From Clusia tigrina (lineage: Eukaryota; Arthropoda; Insecta; Diptera; Clusiidae), in assembly GCA_920105625.2 (NCBI GenBank), contig OV050030.1, positions 73,175,900-73,239,899 on the forward strand: 64,000 nt of DNA, given 5' to 3'. A program made the translations under genes and the position numbers. Numbering within the stretch: the first letter of the stretch is position 1; each line of letters begins with the position of its first letter. Below, one piece after another: positions 10,179 through 21,351 of this stretch. The notes under the pieces were generated by a model, which was given only the letters and a program-made list of their open reading frames with translations, was not told the DNA's origin and did not search any database.

Positions 10179-10434
10179 GGGCTTACGAGAAAGCTAATAA
10201 TAAGAGTTATAACGCGAATAGAAGGAGAAGTAACGGCGACAAGACTACGTAGAGTACTACAACTTTATCCCGTGGCAGAGCCAGGCGAGATCTACTACTA
10301 CCGTTTAACGAGGAAGACTAAGGATTCCATGGAAGAAACGAGGATATATATATGAAAAGGAAAGGCTACAATCTAGAGGCTACGAAGAATGGTACTAGCT
10401 ACAGAAACGGCCAAAAGACCGGATGCCGGGATTA
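10179..10434. other. Gap between BEL/Pao P pol end and the zinc-knuckle ORF
   Basis: About 255 bp, A+G-rich on the plus strand. It is where a 3' LTR of element P would be expected, but no matching LTR is found on the other side of P, so its nature is open. Confidence 0.4.
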
Positions 10435-11764
10435 CTAAGCCTGCACTCCCGCTCGAGGGAGTAGAACCATCTTGGTGAAGGGCCTTGTAACGATTCCGCG
10501 TGCTGTCCGCACTTTCGCGACTCGCACCTTACCGTCTGAGTCCGGGTGGACCTCAGTGATCCTTCCCAATCGCCATTCGTTGGGTGGAACGTGGTCATCC
10601 TGTAATACCACCAGATCTCCTTTAGCTGCATTTTCTTGGATGGTGTTCCACTTTGTCCTGCGCTGGCACTCCAGAAGATACTCATGTTTCCAGCGTACTG
10701 AGAACTTTTGGGAGAGAACTTGAAGCCTACGCCATCGATTAAGAATGGAAAGAAAAGGGTGATCTCCTCCGAGACGGCTGGTGCAAGAAGTGGTCCCCAT
10801 ACTAGAAAGTGCCCTGGGGTAAGTGGTTGGAGGTCGTCGGGATAGTAACTGAGTGCGCTGATCGGTCGAGAATTCAGACATGCCTCGACGCGGGCTAATA
10901 CCGTCGCCAACTCCTCATACGTATACCGGATCTGCCCACCCATTCGTTTGAAATGGTGTTTGAAGCTCTTTACTGCGGCTTCCCACAGTCCTCCCATATG
11001 GGGAGCGTTTGGAGGTATAAAATACCATTTCAATTGGTGAAACCAATGCTGCGTGGTTGTCTGATCCTTAGCTTCTCGAATCACACGTGCGAACTCCATG
11101 CGTACTACCTTTTCTGCTCCCACAAAATTTTTTCCGTTGTCGGAATAAATGTTAGCCGGACACCCCCGTCGCCCAATGAATCGAGACAGGGCGGCTAAAT
11201 AGGCCTGGGTAGTTAAATCCGTGGTAGCTTCTAAATGGACGGCCTTGGTGGCGAAACACACAAAGATGCACACGTAGCCTTTTGTCATTTTATACCCCCG
11301 CCCTTGAAACATTTTAATTTCAAAAGGACCCGAAAAATCAACCCCCGCGGTGCTGAAAGGACGAGACAGGGTGGTGCGTTCCGGGGGCAAAGACGCCATG
11401 ATCTGGCTCAATCTACGTTCCTTTTCTACCAGGCAAGTTTTACACCGTAAAATGGTACCCTTGACTAAAACCTTCGCTCGTGGAACCCAATATTGAGTTC
11501 GAAGGAGCCGAAGCATAAAGCTGATTTCCCCCATGCAACGAGATTTTAGGGATGAACTCAACGAGCAGTCGTGTAAACTGTCCGTGGTACGGCAAAATTT
11601 GTGGGTGTCGTTCGGAGAACGGGATCTGAGTGGAATGCGCTAGGCGTCAGGTTCACTCGAATCGACCCATCTGAATGAAGGAAAGGGATCAAAGTGAGCA
11701 GAGAACTCGAATTGGAAATGGGTTGCCCGTTCTGCAGGCATCCATACTCCTCGGGGTAGTACAT
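10435..11764 (-). pseudogene. pol: Integrase and DUF5641 tail, BEL/Pao P
   Basis: Pieces in at least three frames. The N-terminal zinc-binding part and the core (IYSDNGKNFVGAEK, then PHMGGLWEAAVKSFKHH with the catalytic E, then EACLNSRPI) lie in 11561 down to about 10800. A frameshift near 10820 moves the C-terminal tail (WNTIQENAAKGDLVVL, RLGRITEVHPDSDGKVR, RPFTKMVLLP) into another frame that stops at 10435. This tail is the DUF5641-like module typical of BEL/Pao integrases. Confidence 0.85.
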
Positions 11765-11933
11765 CTGCTGCGTTATGGTCGTTACGAGAAGTGTAGCGGC
11801 AACAATCTCTGCATTCGTGAATGGCGACCCGGGGGTGGGGCGTGGTCCCGCAGCTTTCGCGTAGTGTGTCTAGAGAAGCGCTTGATATAGCAAACGACCC
11901 GCAGTGCTCGCGGCAGCGATGAGAACCGCAGCA

Positions 11934-13817
11934 TCACGTCGTCATGCTGTTTGACCTGGACTGTATGCGTAGCAACGTTGCGCTGTTCCTCCAGGGCGTC
12001 CGGTCTAGCCATTTTCGAAGGCTGAGGGTAAGCCATCCCGGACCGTTCCACCACAAATGGTTGTGAACAAGCGCTGCCAGAGTTACCCCCCATCTGGCAA
12101 GGTCAGCTGGATTATCTGCCGATGACTTGACATGTCTCCAGCATTCCACACCTAATTTGCTTGAAATGGTGGTAACCCGATTAGCTACGAAGGTTTTCCA
12201 TGTATGCGGGGATTTATGGAGCCAAGCTAAAACTATGGTCGAATCCGTCCAACAAAACAAGTTGCCGGAGGCGACTCCCACCCTTGTCCGAAGTGCCGCC
12301 ACCAACTCGGATAACAATACCGCGCCACAGAGTTCTAAGCGGGGTAAGGACAACGTCTTAAGAGGTGCTACCCGCGATTTAGCCACTAATAAGTGTAACG
12401 TGACAGTATCGCCGCACTGGCACCGCACATACAGCGCGGCGGTGTATGCCGCTTGCAAAGCATCGCAAAACGCATGGAACTGCATATCTACATCCGGTGC
12501 AGACCCCACCCAACGCGGAATACGAATCTGCGATATGTCGTCATATGCCCCTAAAAATTCCCTCCAACGACTGGATGAGGCGAGGGTCAGCGATTCGTCG
12601 CAGTCAGTTTTGTCCCCCCAAATCTGCTGCATCAAGATCTTGGCCACGATCACAACAGGTGTCAGCCATCCGGCTGGATCAAAAAGTTGGGCTATAATCG
12701 ATAGCACCTTGCGTTTGGTGGCTCTTGGGTCGAAGCAAATGGGCTGAAGGTGAAAGTAGAAATGATCAGTCTTTGCGTTCCACCGAATTCCTAATGTCTT
12801 GATTAGACTAGCTTCATCCAGCTTCAGAAAGCCCTCTCGGAGCAAGTGGTCCGGAGGCAAAGAGGAGAGAATGGCTTCCGTGTTAGCTGTCCACTTTCGC
12901 ATGGAAAAGCCGGCAGAGTCGAGTGCACGGATCAATTCATCTCGAGTCTGTATCGCTGCATTCACATCATGTGTGCCGACCAAGGCGTCGTCCACATACA
13001 TACATTCACGCAATACCTGGGCTGCTAGGGGTAGGTCCTCCTCGACGTCCGTCGCGAGCTGTTCTAATGTCCTAATCGCTAAGTAGGGTGCACAGTTGAC
13101 TCCGAAGGTAACCGTTTGTAACTTGTAGTCGGACACTGGCGCTGCAGGAGAGGCCCTAAAAATAATTCGCTGGTACGGGGTGTGCTTTGGAGCTACTCTA
13201 ATCTGCCGATACATCTTTTGCAGATCCCTATTAAATACGAACTGAAACATTCGCCATCGCACGATAAGTTGTGTCAAGTCAGCCTGCAAGGTGGGACCCG
13301 TATATAGGACATCGTTCAAGCTGAGGGTACTGGTGGTTGCTTGAAATGCATTGAACACCACTCGCAACTTGGTGGACGTACTTTCGGGTTTCATTACCGC
13401 ATGGTGAGGCAAATAATAGTGAGCAAGAGTGCCTGAAGGCGGAGGCGGGACTTTGATCATATGATCAAGAGTCAAATACTCCTGTACCACGGAGTCATAC
13501 TGGTTTTTCTGCTCAGGGTTACGAAGTAATCTGCTTTCATTGCGTTCGAACTCTTTTAACGCAATGTGCCGAGAAGCCCCAAGTGACTCCTCAGGCAGGT
13601 GCCTTGGTTTGAACGGTAGTTCTACTACATACCGACCAGAGGATTCTCTGTAAGTGGTCCGGGAATACAACTCCAGGCACGCCTGGTCACCGGGCGATAA
13701 CCGTTTCTCCTTAGGTGGCTCCTCTACCACCCAGAATCTCTGCAAGAGCTCTTCGACCGGATGGCCGGTCTCAATTTGTACCCTTGCACAAAATGTCTGC
13801 GTCGAGCTCTCAGGCAT
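11934..13817 (-). pseudogene. pol: Reverse transcriptase / RNase H, BEL/Pao P
   Basis: A 627-codon open stretch. RT motifs: KLRVVFNAF, FNRDLQKMYRQIRV, LQTVTFGVNCAPYLA and catalytic MYVDDALVG. Then RLFDPAGWL-type linker (LFDPAGWLTPVVI) and RNase H with FCDALQAAYTAALYV, PRLELCGAVLL and WTDSTIVLAWL. The domain order is that of the Pao family. It is the best-preserved part of P but is cut off from protease and integrase by frame changes. Confidence 0.9.
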
Positions 13818-13924
13818 GGGTCCTGTGAGAATTCACCCAAATACAGTTTCCTGTGCAATTAATGACCCAATAACGTCACGCTTCAACCCATCAAGCAACA
13901 CCATCGGATATAAATCAGCCCCTA

Positions 13925-14296
13925 TCAAAATGTCGAAGAGTTTGAAAGGCTTGGATCAGCCAGTTGTAAGCCGGCTAATTGGGCATATTGTTGCGTGGAT
14001 ACCCCTAGTCGGGGTAATTCGCTGGTTAAGGTGGGCAGTACTAATGCTGACACCGGGAGCCGCACAGTACTGTCGAGAGGTGACCCTAACATTAGGTCGC
14101 ACGCTTTTGTCACGTTAGCGGCCACCACATTGCTTTCCCCGGATACTTGGGCATGCACGGTACGCGTAGGGAGTCGCAGGCATCGTTGGAGCTGATCTGA
14201 GATAAAAGACCCTTCCGACCTAGGGTCGATCAATGCCCGGGCCATGTAATTGACTCCCTGATACCAGACGTGAATAATCGCGGTACCTAAAAGCAC
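13925..14296 (-). pseudogene. pol: Aspartic protease (DUF1758-like), BEL/Pao P
   Basis: Starts with LLGTAIIHVWYQ and has LIDPRSEGSFISDQL, which aligns with the DxGSQxSFI catalytic loop of BEL proteases (compare DPGSQVSFI in element C). The Gly of D-x-G-S is replaced, so activity is doubtful. A second segment, VSGESNVVAANVT...LPVSALVLPTLTSELP, follows as in the family. Confidence 0.75.
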
Positions 14297-14314
14297 GCGT
14301 TTGGGCAGCCGACC

Positions 14315-15435
14315 TCAGGCTCGATATGGACCGGATCGTCCCTGGACAGTAGCGGGTACCACCTGTGCAGCGTGGGCGAAGGATGGTGTAGCAGGTTGAG
14401 CCATCGTGGTGGCCGCGTTGCGTCCGTTGGATGGTCGTCTGCCTCGAGGCGGCGTCGTGCGTGGTGGGGCTCTTATGCTCCGGTTCGGGGGCGGCTCACG
14501 GTGTAGCAGAGTATGGTGCCGCTCTTGGCACGTAAAACACCGGTATTTAGTCGTGCAATTTGTCACACGATGATCCCCCTTCAAACAATTCACGCACAAG
14601 TGGAAGCGGTTTACCCATCCCCATCGCTCTGACACATCAGCGTTGATGAAAGTAGAGCAGTGGGAGACCCGATGGCCTGGTAGTGTACATATCTTACCCC
14701 CTTCCGAATTGACCCTTGCCTGATGAGCCTGCACGTGGCTACTACGGAGTGGTGTTGAACGGTTCCCCGCAGGCTCCCGCGCGTGATCCGCTTGGCAGAC
14801 ATCAGAGACCGCCTCCAAAGTTTGGAACCGTTTTGAGAGGAACTCCTCCATCGCCACCCAAATCATATATCCGCATGATCTGCAAGGGGCTGCTCCCAAA
14901 GAGAAAGGGTCCTCTCCGGCAACCGAATGGAACTCCAGTATATAAAAATTGGATCCCAACTGCCTAAATCTACCGACAGCACCTGCAGCGCCATAATGCA
15001 GTTGCTAACTTCCCGCTGCAGCCTTTTTAGCTCCGACCCACATTCTTTACGTATGGTACGCATCGTAAATAAGGACTTCAGCTGACAATTAATAAGCTTG
15101 CGCCGATTTTCGTACCGGGCAGTAAGCCTCGCCCACGCCTGATCAAAGCCGCTATTGGTCAATTTGCATTGGTCCACGATATCTCGCGCCTCCTCCCTAG
15201 TCTTTGCTCTTAGGTGGTACAGCCGCTCGATGTTAGATAGACGAGCGTTCCGAAGGAATAGCGCCGTGAACATATCACGAAAGGTGATCCACTTGGAGTA
15301 CTCCCCTCCGAAAATCTCAATATCACAGGGAGGCACGGGGGTACTATGTGATTGAGAAGACAGCTCAGCATACGCCTCGGAAGGCACCGCTGGAGAGACA
15401 GTCAGGGATTGCATTAGACCACTGATCCGAACATG
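14315..15435 (-). pseudogene. gag: Gag, BEL/Pao P, N-terminally truncated
   Basis: The capsid-like (DUF1759) signature PPCDIEIFGGEYSKWITFRD and FTALFLRNARLSNIERLYHL are present from about 15340 down. The zinc region (ICTLPGHRVSHCSTF, LCVNCLKGDHRVTNC, RCFTCQERHHTLLH) is near 14700-14520 in a different frame, so there is a frameshift near 14900. The usual first 100 or so residues are missing because the coding sequence starts at the LTR boundary. Confidence 0.85.
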
Positions 15436-15978
15436 TGTTGGGGATCTCGAGTCCTTGCCTGGTTGGGGACGTCCTGTCGCAGTTCTTCGGGAGCGTGCTG
15501 AAAACTTAAGAGCCCTAACGTTGAATTTAAACACTTATTGCTTTACAGTTTCACAACACAAGAAGAGATTTATTATTACGAAACCTAATACTTATATACT
15601 ATTTTTTATCTATCTCAGTATACTATTAACAATTAACAATATACTATTAACATCTATCTCAGTCTGTGAACTGACCTTTCTGGTGTTCTAGTTCTGCACC
15701 TGCTAATTGGTGTCAGTTGGTCAAGCCAAGTGACCCACTTCAAAAGTGGCGACGGTGCACTACGCTGCCCTCGTCGACTCGACTGCGGAACTGTAACACC
15801 CTAAAAGCTTACATAATAACGTTGCACAGATCACATTAACTTGAAATACTTAAACCCTAGAAGTATGCCCTATTATAGCACCGTTTTAGCACATGCTAAT
15901 TCAACATAGTGTGGCATCTATTAGGAGTCGGTGCTGTGAGTAAACTACACCTAGGTAGTATGGTTCTAACTCACAACA
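15436..15978 (-). repeat. Diverged gypsy-type LTR abutting BEL/Pao gag
   Basis: In reverse complement it begins TGTTGTGAGTTAG and ends CCCCAACA like the A/B LTRs. Long blocks are recognisable (the GTGCTGTGAGT, GTAACACCCTAAAAG and GGTGTCAGT...CAAGCC motifs). It is clearly diverged and about 70 bp longer because of an AT-rich expansion (about 15590-15660). The 4-6 bp on its two sides do not match (CATG versus GACG), so a simple solo-LTR insertion is not shown. Confidence 0.75.
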
Positions 15979-16094
15979 GACGTATTCCAATAATGTCTTG
16001 ATGATGGTAATTTCAGTAACGACATGTATATAACGATTCCTGAAAAATATTTTATAGCATCTTTTGATAGTATATATATGTAAGTCTCACTTAC

Positions 16095-16642
16095 CAACAA
16101 ATTGCTCTATTTCGTTTTTAGAAATATTAGCAGGTTTATTTATATCAATCTGCAGTGCAAATAAGTTCGACTGTTCAACTATGAATTCGATCAAATCGTC
16201 ATTGAAAAAAAAATTAAAGAACTCTGCTGGTGTGTCCAGTTCCTCGATAATATCTGAGAGATTCGTATTGCCCTGAAATGGAAAGTTTTCATTCGAATAC
16301 GGAGGCATGAATGACTTTCTTTCCAAATTGGGGCTCTTGGTTTTTTAGGTTGTTTTTTCTTTGAAGTAGTAGGTTTCTCACAATGGTCTTCCAAATCGCT
16401 CTCATCAGTTTCCGGTACAAAAATGTTGTCCTGATCAGAAAGTGGGACTTTTACTTCTTCTTCATCGGTATCGGATATATTTTCATCATCACTTTGAAGT
16501 CCATCAGCGATTTCATCAGTATATTTCAAATTACCATAAAATGATTGTACATTCATTTTTGGAAAATTTTTGTAATAACTGCATGGAAGGCCATATATGG
16601 CTTCGTCAATTTTAGCAAAAAAAAGTATTTACAATGCTTACC
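16095..16642 (-). pseudogene. piggyBac-type transposase gene, 5' part, with introns and a frameshift
   Basis: Minus strand. A probable untranslated exon ends at 16642 with donor GTAAGC. A 63-bp intron follows to a CAG acceptor (16579-16581). Exon 2 carries ATG at 16556. The N-terminus is acidic (SDDENISDTDEEE), then Lys-rich with PRAPIWKE. A 1-nt frameshift near 16325 moves the reading to the MPPYSNENF frame, which continues FQGNTN and AEFFNFFFNDDLIEFIVEQS...NLFALQ, then KNEIEQFVG. That is the N-terminal part of the DDE_Tnp_1_7 (piggyBac) domain. A strong donor GTAAGT follows at 16094-16089. The rest, with the catalytic Asp residues, is missing: the sequence runs into the LTR at 15978. Confidence 0.7.
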
Positions 16643-16993
16643 TTTCATCAATATTATTGTTTTATTTACAAATTTAATGAACTTTTTACATAAAAAAAAT
16701 TTTTCTTCGAAAGAAATACCTTTCTTTTATATTTAAAATTGATGGCAAACTTCTGTAAAACTCACTTCTATTAGGACAACTGAGACGCTCGCACAAAAAT
16801 TGCAAAAACAAGAAGCAAATATTGTTTTTAAATAAATGCACTTTGAATTTCAGAAGAAAACAACATAGAAAGAATGATAGATAAGACAAACATTTGCAAA
16901 AGGCCATATTTGGCGTTGTATGCGGTTCAAAAATGTTCAAAAGCAGCAGGCTATACAATATCTTTACGGAATAGTATCCTTGTTCTTAAAACT
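16643..16993. other. A+T-rich sequence, nothing recognised
   Basis: Flanks the piggyBac-type exon. The minus-strand frame at 16686-16958 is hydrophobic and low-complexity and is not supported as a gene. Confidence 0.5.
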
Positions 16994-17107
16994 ATCAAAT
17001 CCTTTATTAATGTCTATGGCTTTCCTAAAAAAGTTATATGAGATCAAAGCTCCGAATTCTAAGCTAACATATTGGAACATAAACTGAACGCGATTGCATA
17101 CTTTTAG
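16994..17107 (+). pseudogene. Integrase relic (gypsy-like), left of LINE D
   Basis: Translates as IKSFINVYGFPKKVI, stop, DQSSEF, stop, ANILEHKLNAIAYF. This fits the second catalytic segment of a Ty3/gypsy-type integrase (..G.P..I.SD.GSEF..). Two nonsense codons are present. A matching downstream part of an integrase lies at 38511-38990, on the other side of LINE D. Confidence 0.45.
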
Positions 17108-17266
17108 GATCCTATATGGAGTTAGAGAATGAGGGCACCCTGTGGATAAGTCAAGACACGATATATTCGAATAAAAATTTACTCAAGAACACCATGTCGA
17201 TGATAGAGAACGTGCTAGTATGTTCTCGAAAATAAAAAAATTCCTTCGTGGTGAATATAAGATTCT
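17108..17266. other. Unassigned sequence between integrase relic and LINE D
   Basis: About 160 bp. It may belong, with 38286-38510, to an LTR-like insertion inside the integrase relic, since both parts interrupt the integrase homology; not proven. Confidence 0.35.
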
Positions 17267-17277
17267 AGAATGATCTA
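17267..17277. repeat. Target-site duplication of LINE D (left copy)
   Basis: AGAATGATCTA, identical to 38275-38285. It flanks the A-rich 3' end of LINE D. Confidence 0.9.
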
Positions 17278-17406
17278 TTTATTTTATTTAAAAGGATTAA
17301 TCACAATAATAAATTATTATAACTAATTTAAGAGGAAGAGTCATAGCTACCAGGGGCTTCAACTCGATTTTAATATATTATTTTACATATTTACTTATTT
17401 TGGTAT

Positions 17407-18240
17407 TTAAATATAATTTTGGATGTGGCATTCTTTTAAGAATTTATTAATCTTTATGTTATTCTTTGATGTATCTTTTAGAGAATCACTTGGAATCTGG
17501 TTATGGAATAAATTTTTACGGGTTTTTTGGAAGTTGGGGCAGTTATTTAGCAGGTGTAATGAGGATATTGATTCCCCACAGAATTGACAGTTAGGTAACG
17601 GTTCCCCACGTAGCAAATGGTCGTTTGAGCATTTGGTGTGTCCGATGCGGAGTCGTACAAAGTTTTTTGTTTGTTGGCGAGAGCAAGTTACAGGATAATA
17701 TGGTTTCATTCCATTTGTGTTGAAGGTGGTGTAAAAGTGTTTATATTTTTTCCAAGTGCAATAGTTCGTGGCAACATGGAGAGATATTATATGTCGCAGT
17801 AGGTCTTTAGTTTCTGTGGCTTGGAAGACGTAGTTTGGAGCCGTAATTGACTCTGCAGCAGCTATATCTGCAAGTTCGTTACTTGGTATCCCCGAATGTC
17901 CTGGGACCCACATAATTTTTATTTTCTTGGAGTATTTAATACACGAGTTACGGATATTATTTATGGTCCTGCTGCTATCATTATTGAAGTTTCGAATGGC
18001 TTCAATAGTCGATTTGCTGTCTGTACATATGAGGAAGTTTCCTTTATTTTTGTGAGCAAAGTCGATGGCACATTTAACAGCAAAAACTTCGGCAGTGAAT
18101 ACAGAGCTAAAAGGAGGAGACATCCTGACATAATTAAATTTCCGTTGTGGTGGGCTACAGCAAATGATGTGCCAAGAGTTCCTTTCGATCCGTCAGTATG
18201 GAGTAGGCTCCATTTTTGTTTATATATTCACTTGCAGTTT
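17407..18240 (-). pseudogene. ORF2 C-terminus of LINE D: RNase H and zinc tail
   Basis: The RNase H start (TDGSKGTLGTSFAV) is near 18190 in one frame. A frameshift then gives a 238-codon open part containing FTAEVFAVKCAIDFA, CTDSKSTIEAI and WVPGHSGIPSNELAD, the conserved RNase H motifs. The end carries a LINE-type zinc motif (CQFCGE...HLLNNC). The RT part of the same ORF lies at 34630-35460, beyond element C. Confidence 0.85.
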
Positions 18241-18414
18241 CTGTAAAAAGTTGTCTATAAACTTTGGGATCGGTAACTGTTTTTGGATATTGCAGTAAAT
18301 TCAATGCAAAGGAGCTATCTTTTATATTTTTCTATATATTTGTCGCTTAGTTTGACAAAATAACACCAAGAATTCTCAGATGTTTTACAAGTTCAATATT
18401 TACATTATCATATT
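18241..18414 (-). pseudogene. LINE D ORF2 segment between RT and RNase H
   Basis: Reads in part NVNIELVKHLRILGVILS, the post-RT segment (..I..V....LG..LD) typical of LINE ORF2. It is cut at 18414 by the left LTR of element C. Confidence 0.6.
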
Positions 18415-18617
18415 TGTTGGGGAAAATCAATAGAAACTCACAATTACCCAAAATCAGTTTAATGCAAAATACGTTAAATGCAAAATAATTAAAAGACAAA
18501 AAATGTTTTCAAAACGAGCCAGAGCAAACAAAAAAAACCAATGAATCTCAACTGTCAAAATACAGCGCAAAAAGTGTTGCCACAGTGTTCGCTACAGGGA
18601 GCTCGGATCCTCAAACA
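18415..18617 (-). repeat. 3' LTR of BEL/Pao C (203 bp)
   Basis: On the plus strand TGTTGGGGAAAATC...CCTCAAACA. It agrees with 34423-34624 apart from a handful of differences. The pol stop codon (TGA, 18611-18613) falls inside this LTR. Confidence 0.93.
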
Positions 18618-19466
18618 TCCTGCCCGGTCGAGTCATCTGACTCGAGTTGATCGAAGTCCACGAGACGGCATAGCTTCTGTACTGCCCGGGTGCAGGAACC
18701 ATTTGCAGTTTTGAGTGTTGCGTTGCGAATCAATCCATCACTGCCCGGGTGCACTGCTGTCACCCGACCCATGCGCCAATGGCTGGGTGGTAAATTTTCG
18801 TTTCTGATGATCACAATGTCGCCAACGGCGACATTAGCTATGCGTTTTTGCCATTTATTTCTCCTTTGTAGCGTTGATAAATATTCGTCACTCCATCTCT
18901 GCCAAAACTGCTGGTGCATCTGGCGTATCCACTGCCATTGCTTGAGGCGTTTTGCTGGAACCTCGGTGACCTTAGGTTCAGGCACTGCAATGAGTGGGGT
19001 CTCGACGAGGAAATCTCCTGGAGTTAATGCAAATTTATCTTCTGGATCGTCATACAATGGAGTGAGGGGGCGAGATTTAAGACACGCTTCAATTCGGACT
19101 GCCAAAGTCTGCATTTGACTATGCCACATAACTTGCGTGCCGATGATCCTGACCAAATGGTGCTTTACTGACTTGACCGCGGCCTGCCATAAGCCACCTT
19201 GATGGGGGCACCGGGTGTGATGAAATGCCAATGTGCTCCCATGCTTGCCAAGCATTGTTGTTTGGTTTCGTTGTGCCAGCTAGCCAGGTCCTCCTGCAAT
19301 AAGCGGTTCGCACCAACAAACGCGGTGCAGTTGTCGCTGTATAAATTTCTGCATAAGCCACGTCGGCTTATAAAACGTGTAAATGCATCTAAAAGGCTTG
19401 CAAAGATAGATCATCAACCACCTCAATATGGACGGCTTTCGTTGCCATACACACGAAAATAGCCAG
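18611..19466 (-). pseudogene. pol: Integrase core and DUF5641 tail, BEL/Pao C
   Basis: The open part from 19255 down has CPHQGGLWQAAVKSVKHH (integrase third catalytic segment), EACLKSRPLTPLYDDPED, then the tail KWQKRIANVAVGDIVII, HWRMGRVTAVHPGSDGLIR, and ends in STGQDV. The upstream part (19466-19256) holds MATKAVHIE-like sequence with stop codons and frame changes. The final TGA is made by the first bases of the LTR. Confidence 0.85.
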
Positions 19467-21332
19467 CTAGGCTTTCACAGTTATGCGTGATCGCTTCGTA
19501 CCACTACGGAGCGTGAACGGTCCGCAATAGTCCACACCCGATGCAAGGAATGGTCTTGACGCATTAACCCGCTGCATGGGTAATGAGGACATCTGTTGCT
19601 TTAGTACTGTGCCACGGTAACGGCGGCAGATGACACAATTATGTAAATAACTTCTTACAGCCTGCCTTCCATTTAACATCCAATATCGACTGCGTACAGT
19701 ATGAAGCGTTAGTTGAGTACCACCATGAAGCGTGCCTTCATGAGCTTGCCTAATCACCAGTTGCACCAAAGCACCAGATTTGGGCAGGATAATTGGACAT
19801 CGCTGATCATGGGTAACTGCGGCCCGGCTGATACGACCTCCAACTCGTAAGATGCCATTCTCATCAACAAAAGGATTAAAGGGAAGAAACTTGTTTGAGC
19901 TAGGTAAGCTGGACCCGTTCCGAAGATACTGAAGTTCCATTGCAAAGGCGCTGCTCAGTTCTTTGCGTAAGAGGGTATCCAAGACTTTGTCCAATTCTGG
20001 AGCTGTAATAGCAGGAGGTCGACGTTCTCTGCCAGGGATCCAACGTAACACATATGCCACCGTGCGCAGCAAGGGCGGTAACGAACTGAAACGCTCAGTG
20101 AGTGCGATAATTTCACCATTAGGTCGTCGGGTTGTGAGCGATGGAGCCACAGAAGCTATGGCTGTCATGGACAATACCTTTCCTTCAACTTTCAAAACAT
20201 CCAAATCGTTTTCGCTTAGCTGCATTTCTTCTATGGGTAACGGTCCATCTACTAGCCATCCTGGTCCTAGCCACCATAATCGATGTTCTAAAAGCTCGGC
20301 TGCACTCATGCCACGGCTGGCACAATCGGCAGGGTTCTGGGCAGAGCGTACGTGATGCCAGTGATCTGGTGATGTTAACTCCTGAATTTTACTAACTCGA
20401 TTTGAAATATACTGTTTGAGAGTCGCTGGTTGCTTGCGGATCCAGCGTACGATGCTTGAATCCGACCACAGATAATAGACTGGATCTACTAACCCTAAAG
20501 CCACGCGGACGTTGTTGAACGTCGCCGCTAGCAGGTGCTCTGCGCAGAGCTCGAGACGAGGTATCGTGGCACCATTGAGCGGAGCCACCTTCGTACGTGC
20601 AGTGAGTAATGACACGCGGGTGATGCCATATTCATCTTTAGTCTTTGTGTAAACCACAGCTGCGTATGCGTGCTGGCTGGCATCCCAGAAGCCGTGCAGC
20701 ACTGTTACCTTGCCATTCTCCATGCCCAGATATCGTGGCACTCGAATGGAGTTGATTGCTGGGAGACCATTGCGAAGTTTGAACCACACTTCTTGCAAAT
20801 CACTTGGCAAAGGTGTGTCCCAAGCTAAACCAGCTGACCAAAGGGATTGTATAAATATTTTTCCTGCAATCACCACTGGCACCACCAAACCAGTGGGATC
20901 AAATAGTTGCGCCAACTCACTTATAACCCGCCGCTTCGTAGGCGGATTAGATGTCGGGTGTACTACCAGGTTGAAAAAGAGCTCATCTTCTATTGCATCC
21001 CATCGTAAACCAAGCTCAGAAGATGTGGACAGTTCAATGACCGATTCTGAAAGAGAAGAAATTCCACCAGTTAATTTCGATAATACCTCAATATTGTTGG
21101 AGTTCCATTTGCGCAGCTTAAAATGGCCAGCTGATAGGATGATGTCAACATTGGAAGCGATGATAATAGCCTCGCATTCCTTGTCACAGCTGGTAAGAAA
21201 ATCGTCAACGTAGAATGAAGTTAAGATTGCTGCTCGTGCTGCCTCCGCCTGATGACTGTCTGGTATCAGTTGGAAGTTGTCATAGGCACATTGGTGCAGT
21301 GCGCGGACTGCATTGTAGGGACTGCAAGGCAT
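19467..21332 (-). pseudogene. pol: RT palm, RNase H and integrase N-terminus, BEL/Pao C
   Basis: A 621-codon open stretch. It starts inside the RT after a small inverted duplication. Motifs: CSPYNAVRALHQCA, catalytic FYVDDFLTSC, LFDPTGLVVPVVIAGK, RNase H WDASQHAYAAVVY, PRLELCAEHLLA, WSDSSIVRWI, NPADCASRG, then the integrase zinc domain (HEGTLHGG..., CVICRRYRG). It ends at 19467 soon after GVDYCGPF, the first integrase catalytic segment. Confidence 0.9.
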
Positions 21333-21351
21333 GGCTTGCAGTCCCTACAAT
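21312..21351. repeat. Perfect 17-bp inverted repeat with 6-nt loop
   Basis: Arms 21312-21328 and 21335-21351 are exact reverse complements (ATTGTAGGGACTGCAAG). The loop is GCATGG. It lies between the RLNTVTY and CSPYN motifs of the C reverse transcriptase, which are normally adjacent, so the left arm is an inverted copy of the coding right arm. Confidence 0.95.

Larger units (their letters stand above)
10435..15435 (-). mobile_element. Decayed BEL/Pao retrotransposon P
   Basis: Reading from 15435 downward: truncated Gag with the BEL-type zinc region, DUF1758-type protease, RT/RNase H, integrase and a DUF5641-like tail. The pieces lie in several frames with stops and frameshifts. No pair of LTRs was found; the 5' end is cut at a gypsy-type LTR (15436). 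Confidence 0.88.

Noticed and set aside
15430..15984. Solo LTR with target-site duplication
   Set aside because: Flanking bases (CATG and GACG) do not match, so a simple solo-LTR insertion is not supported.
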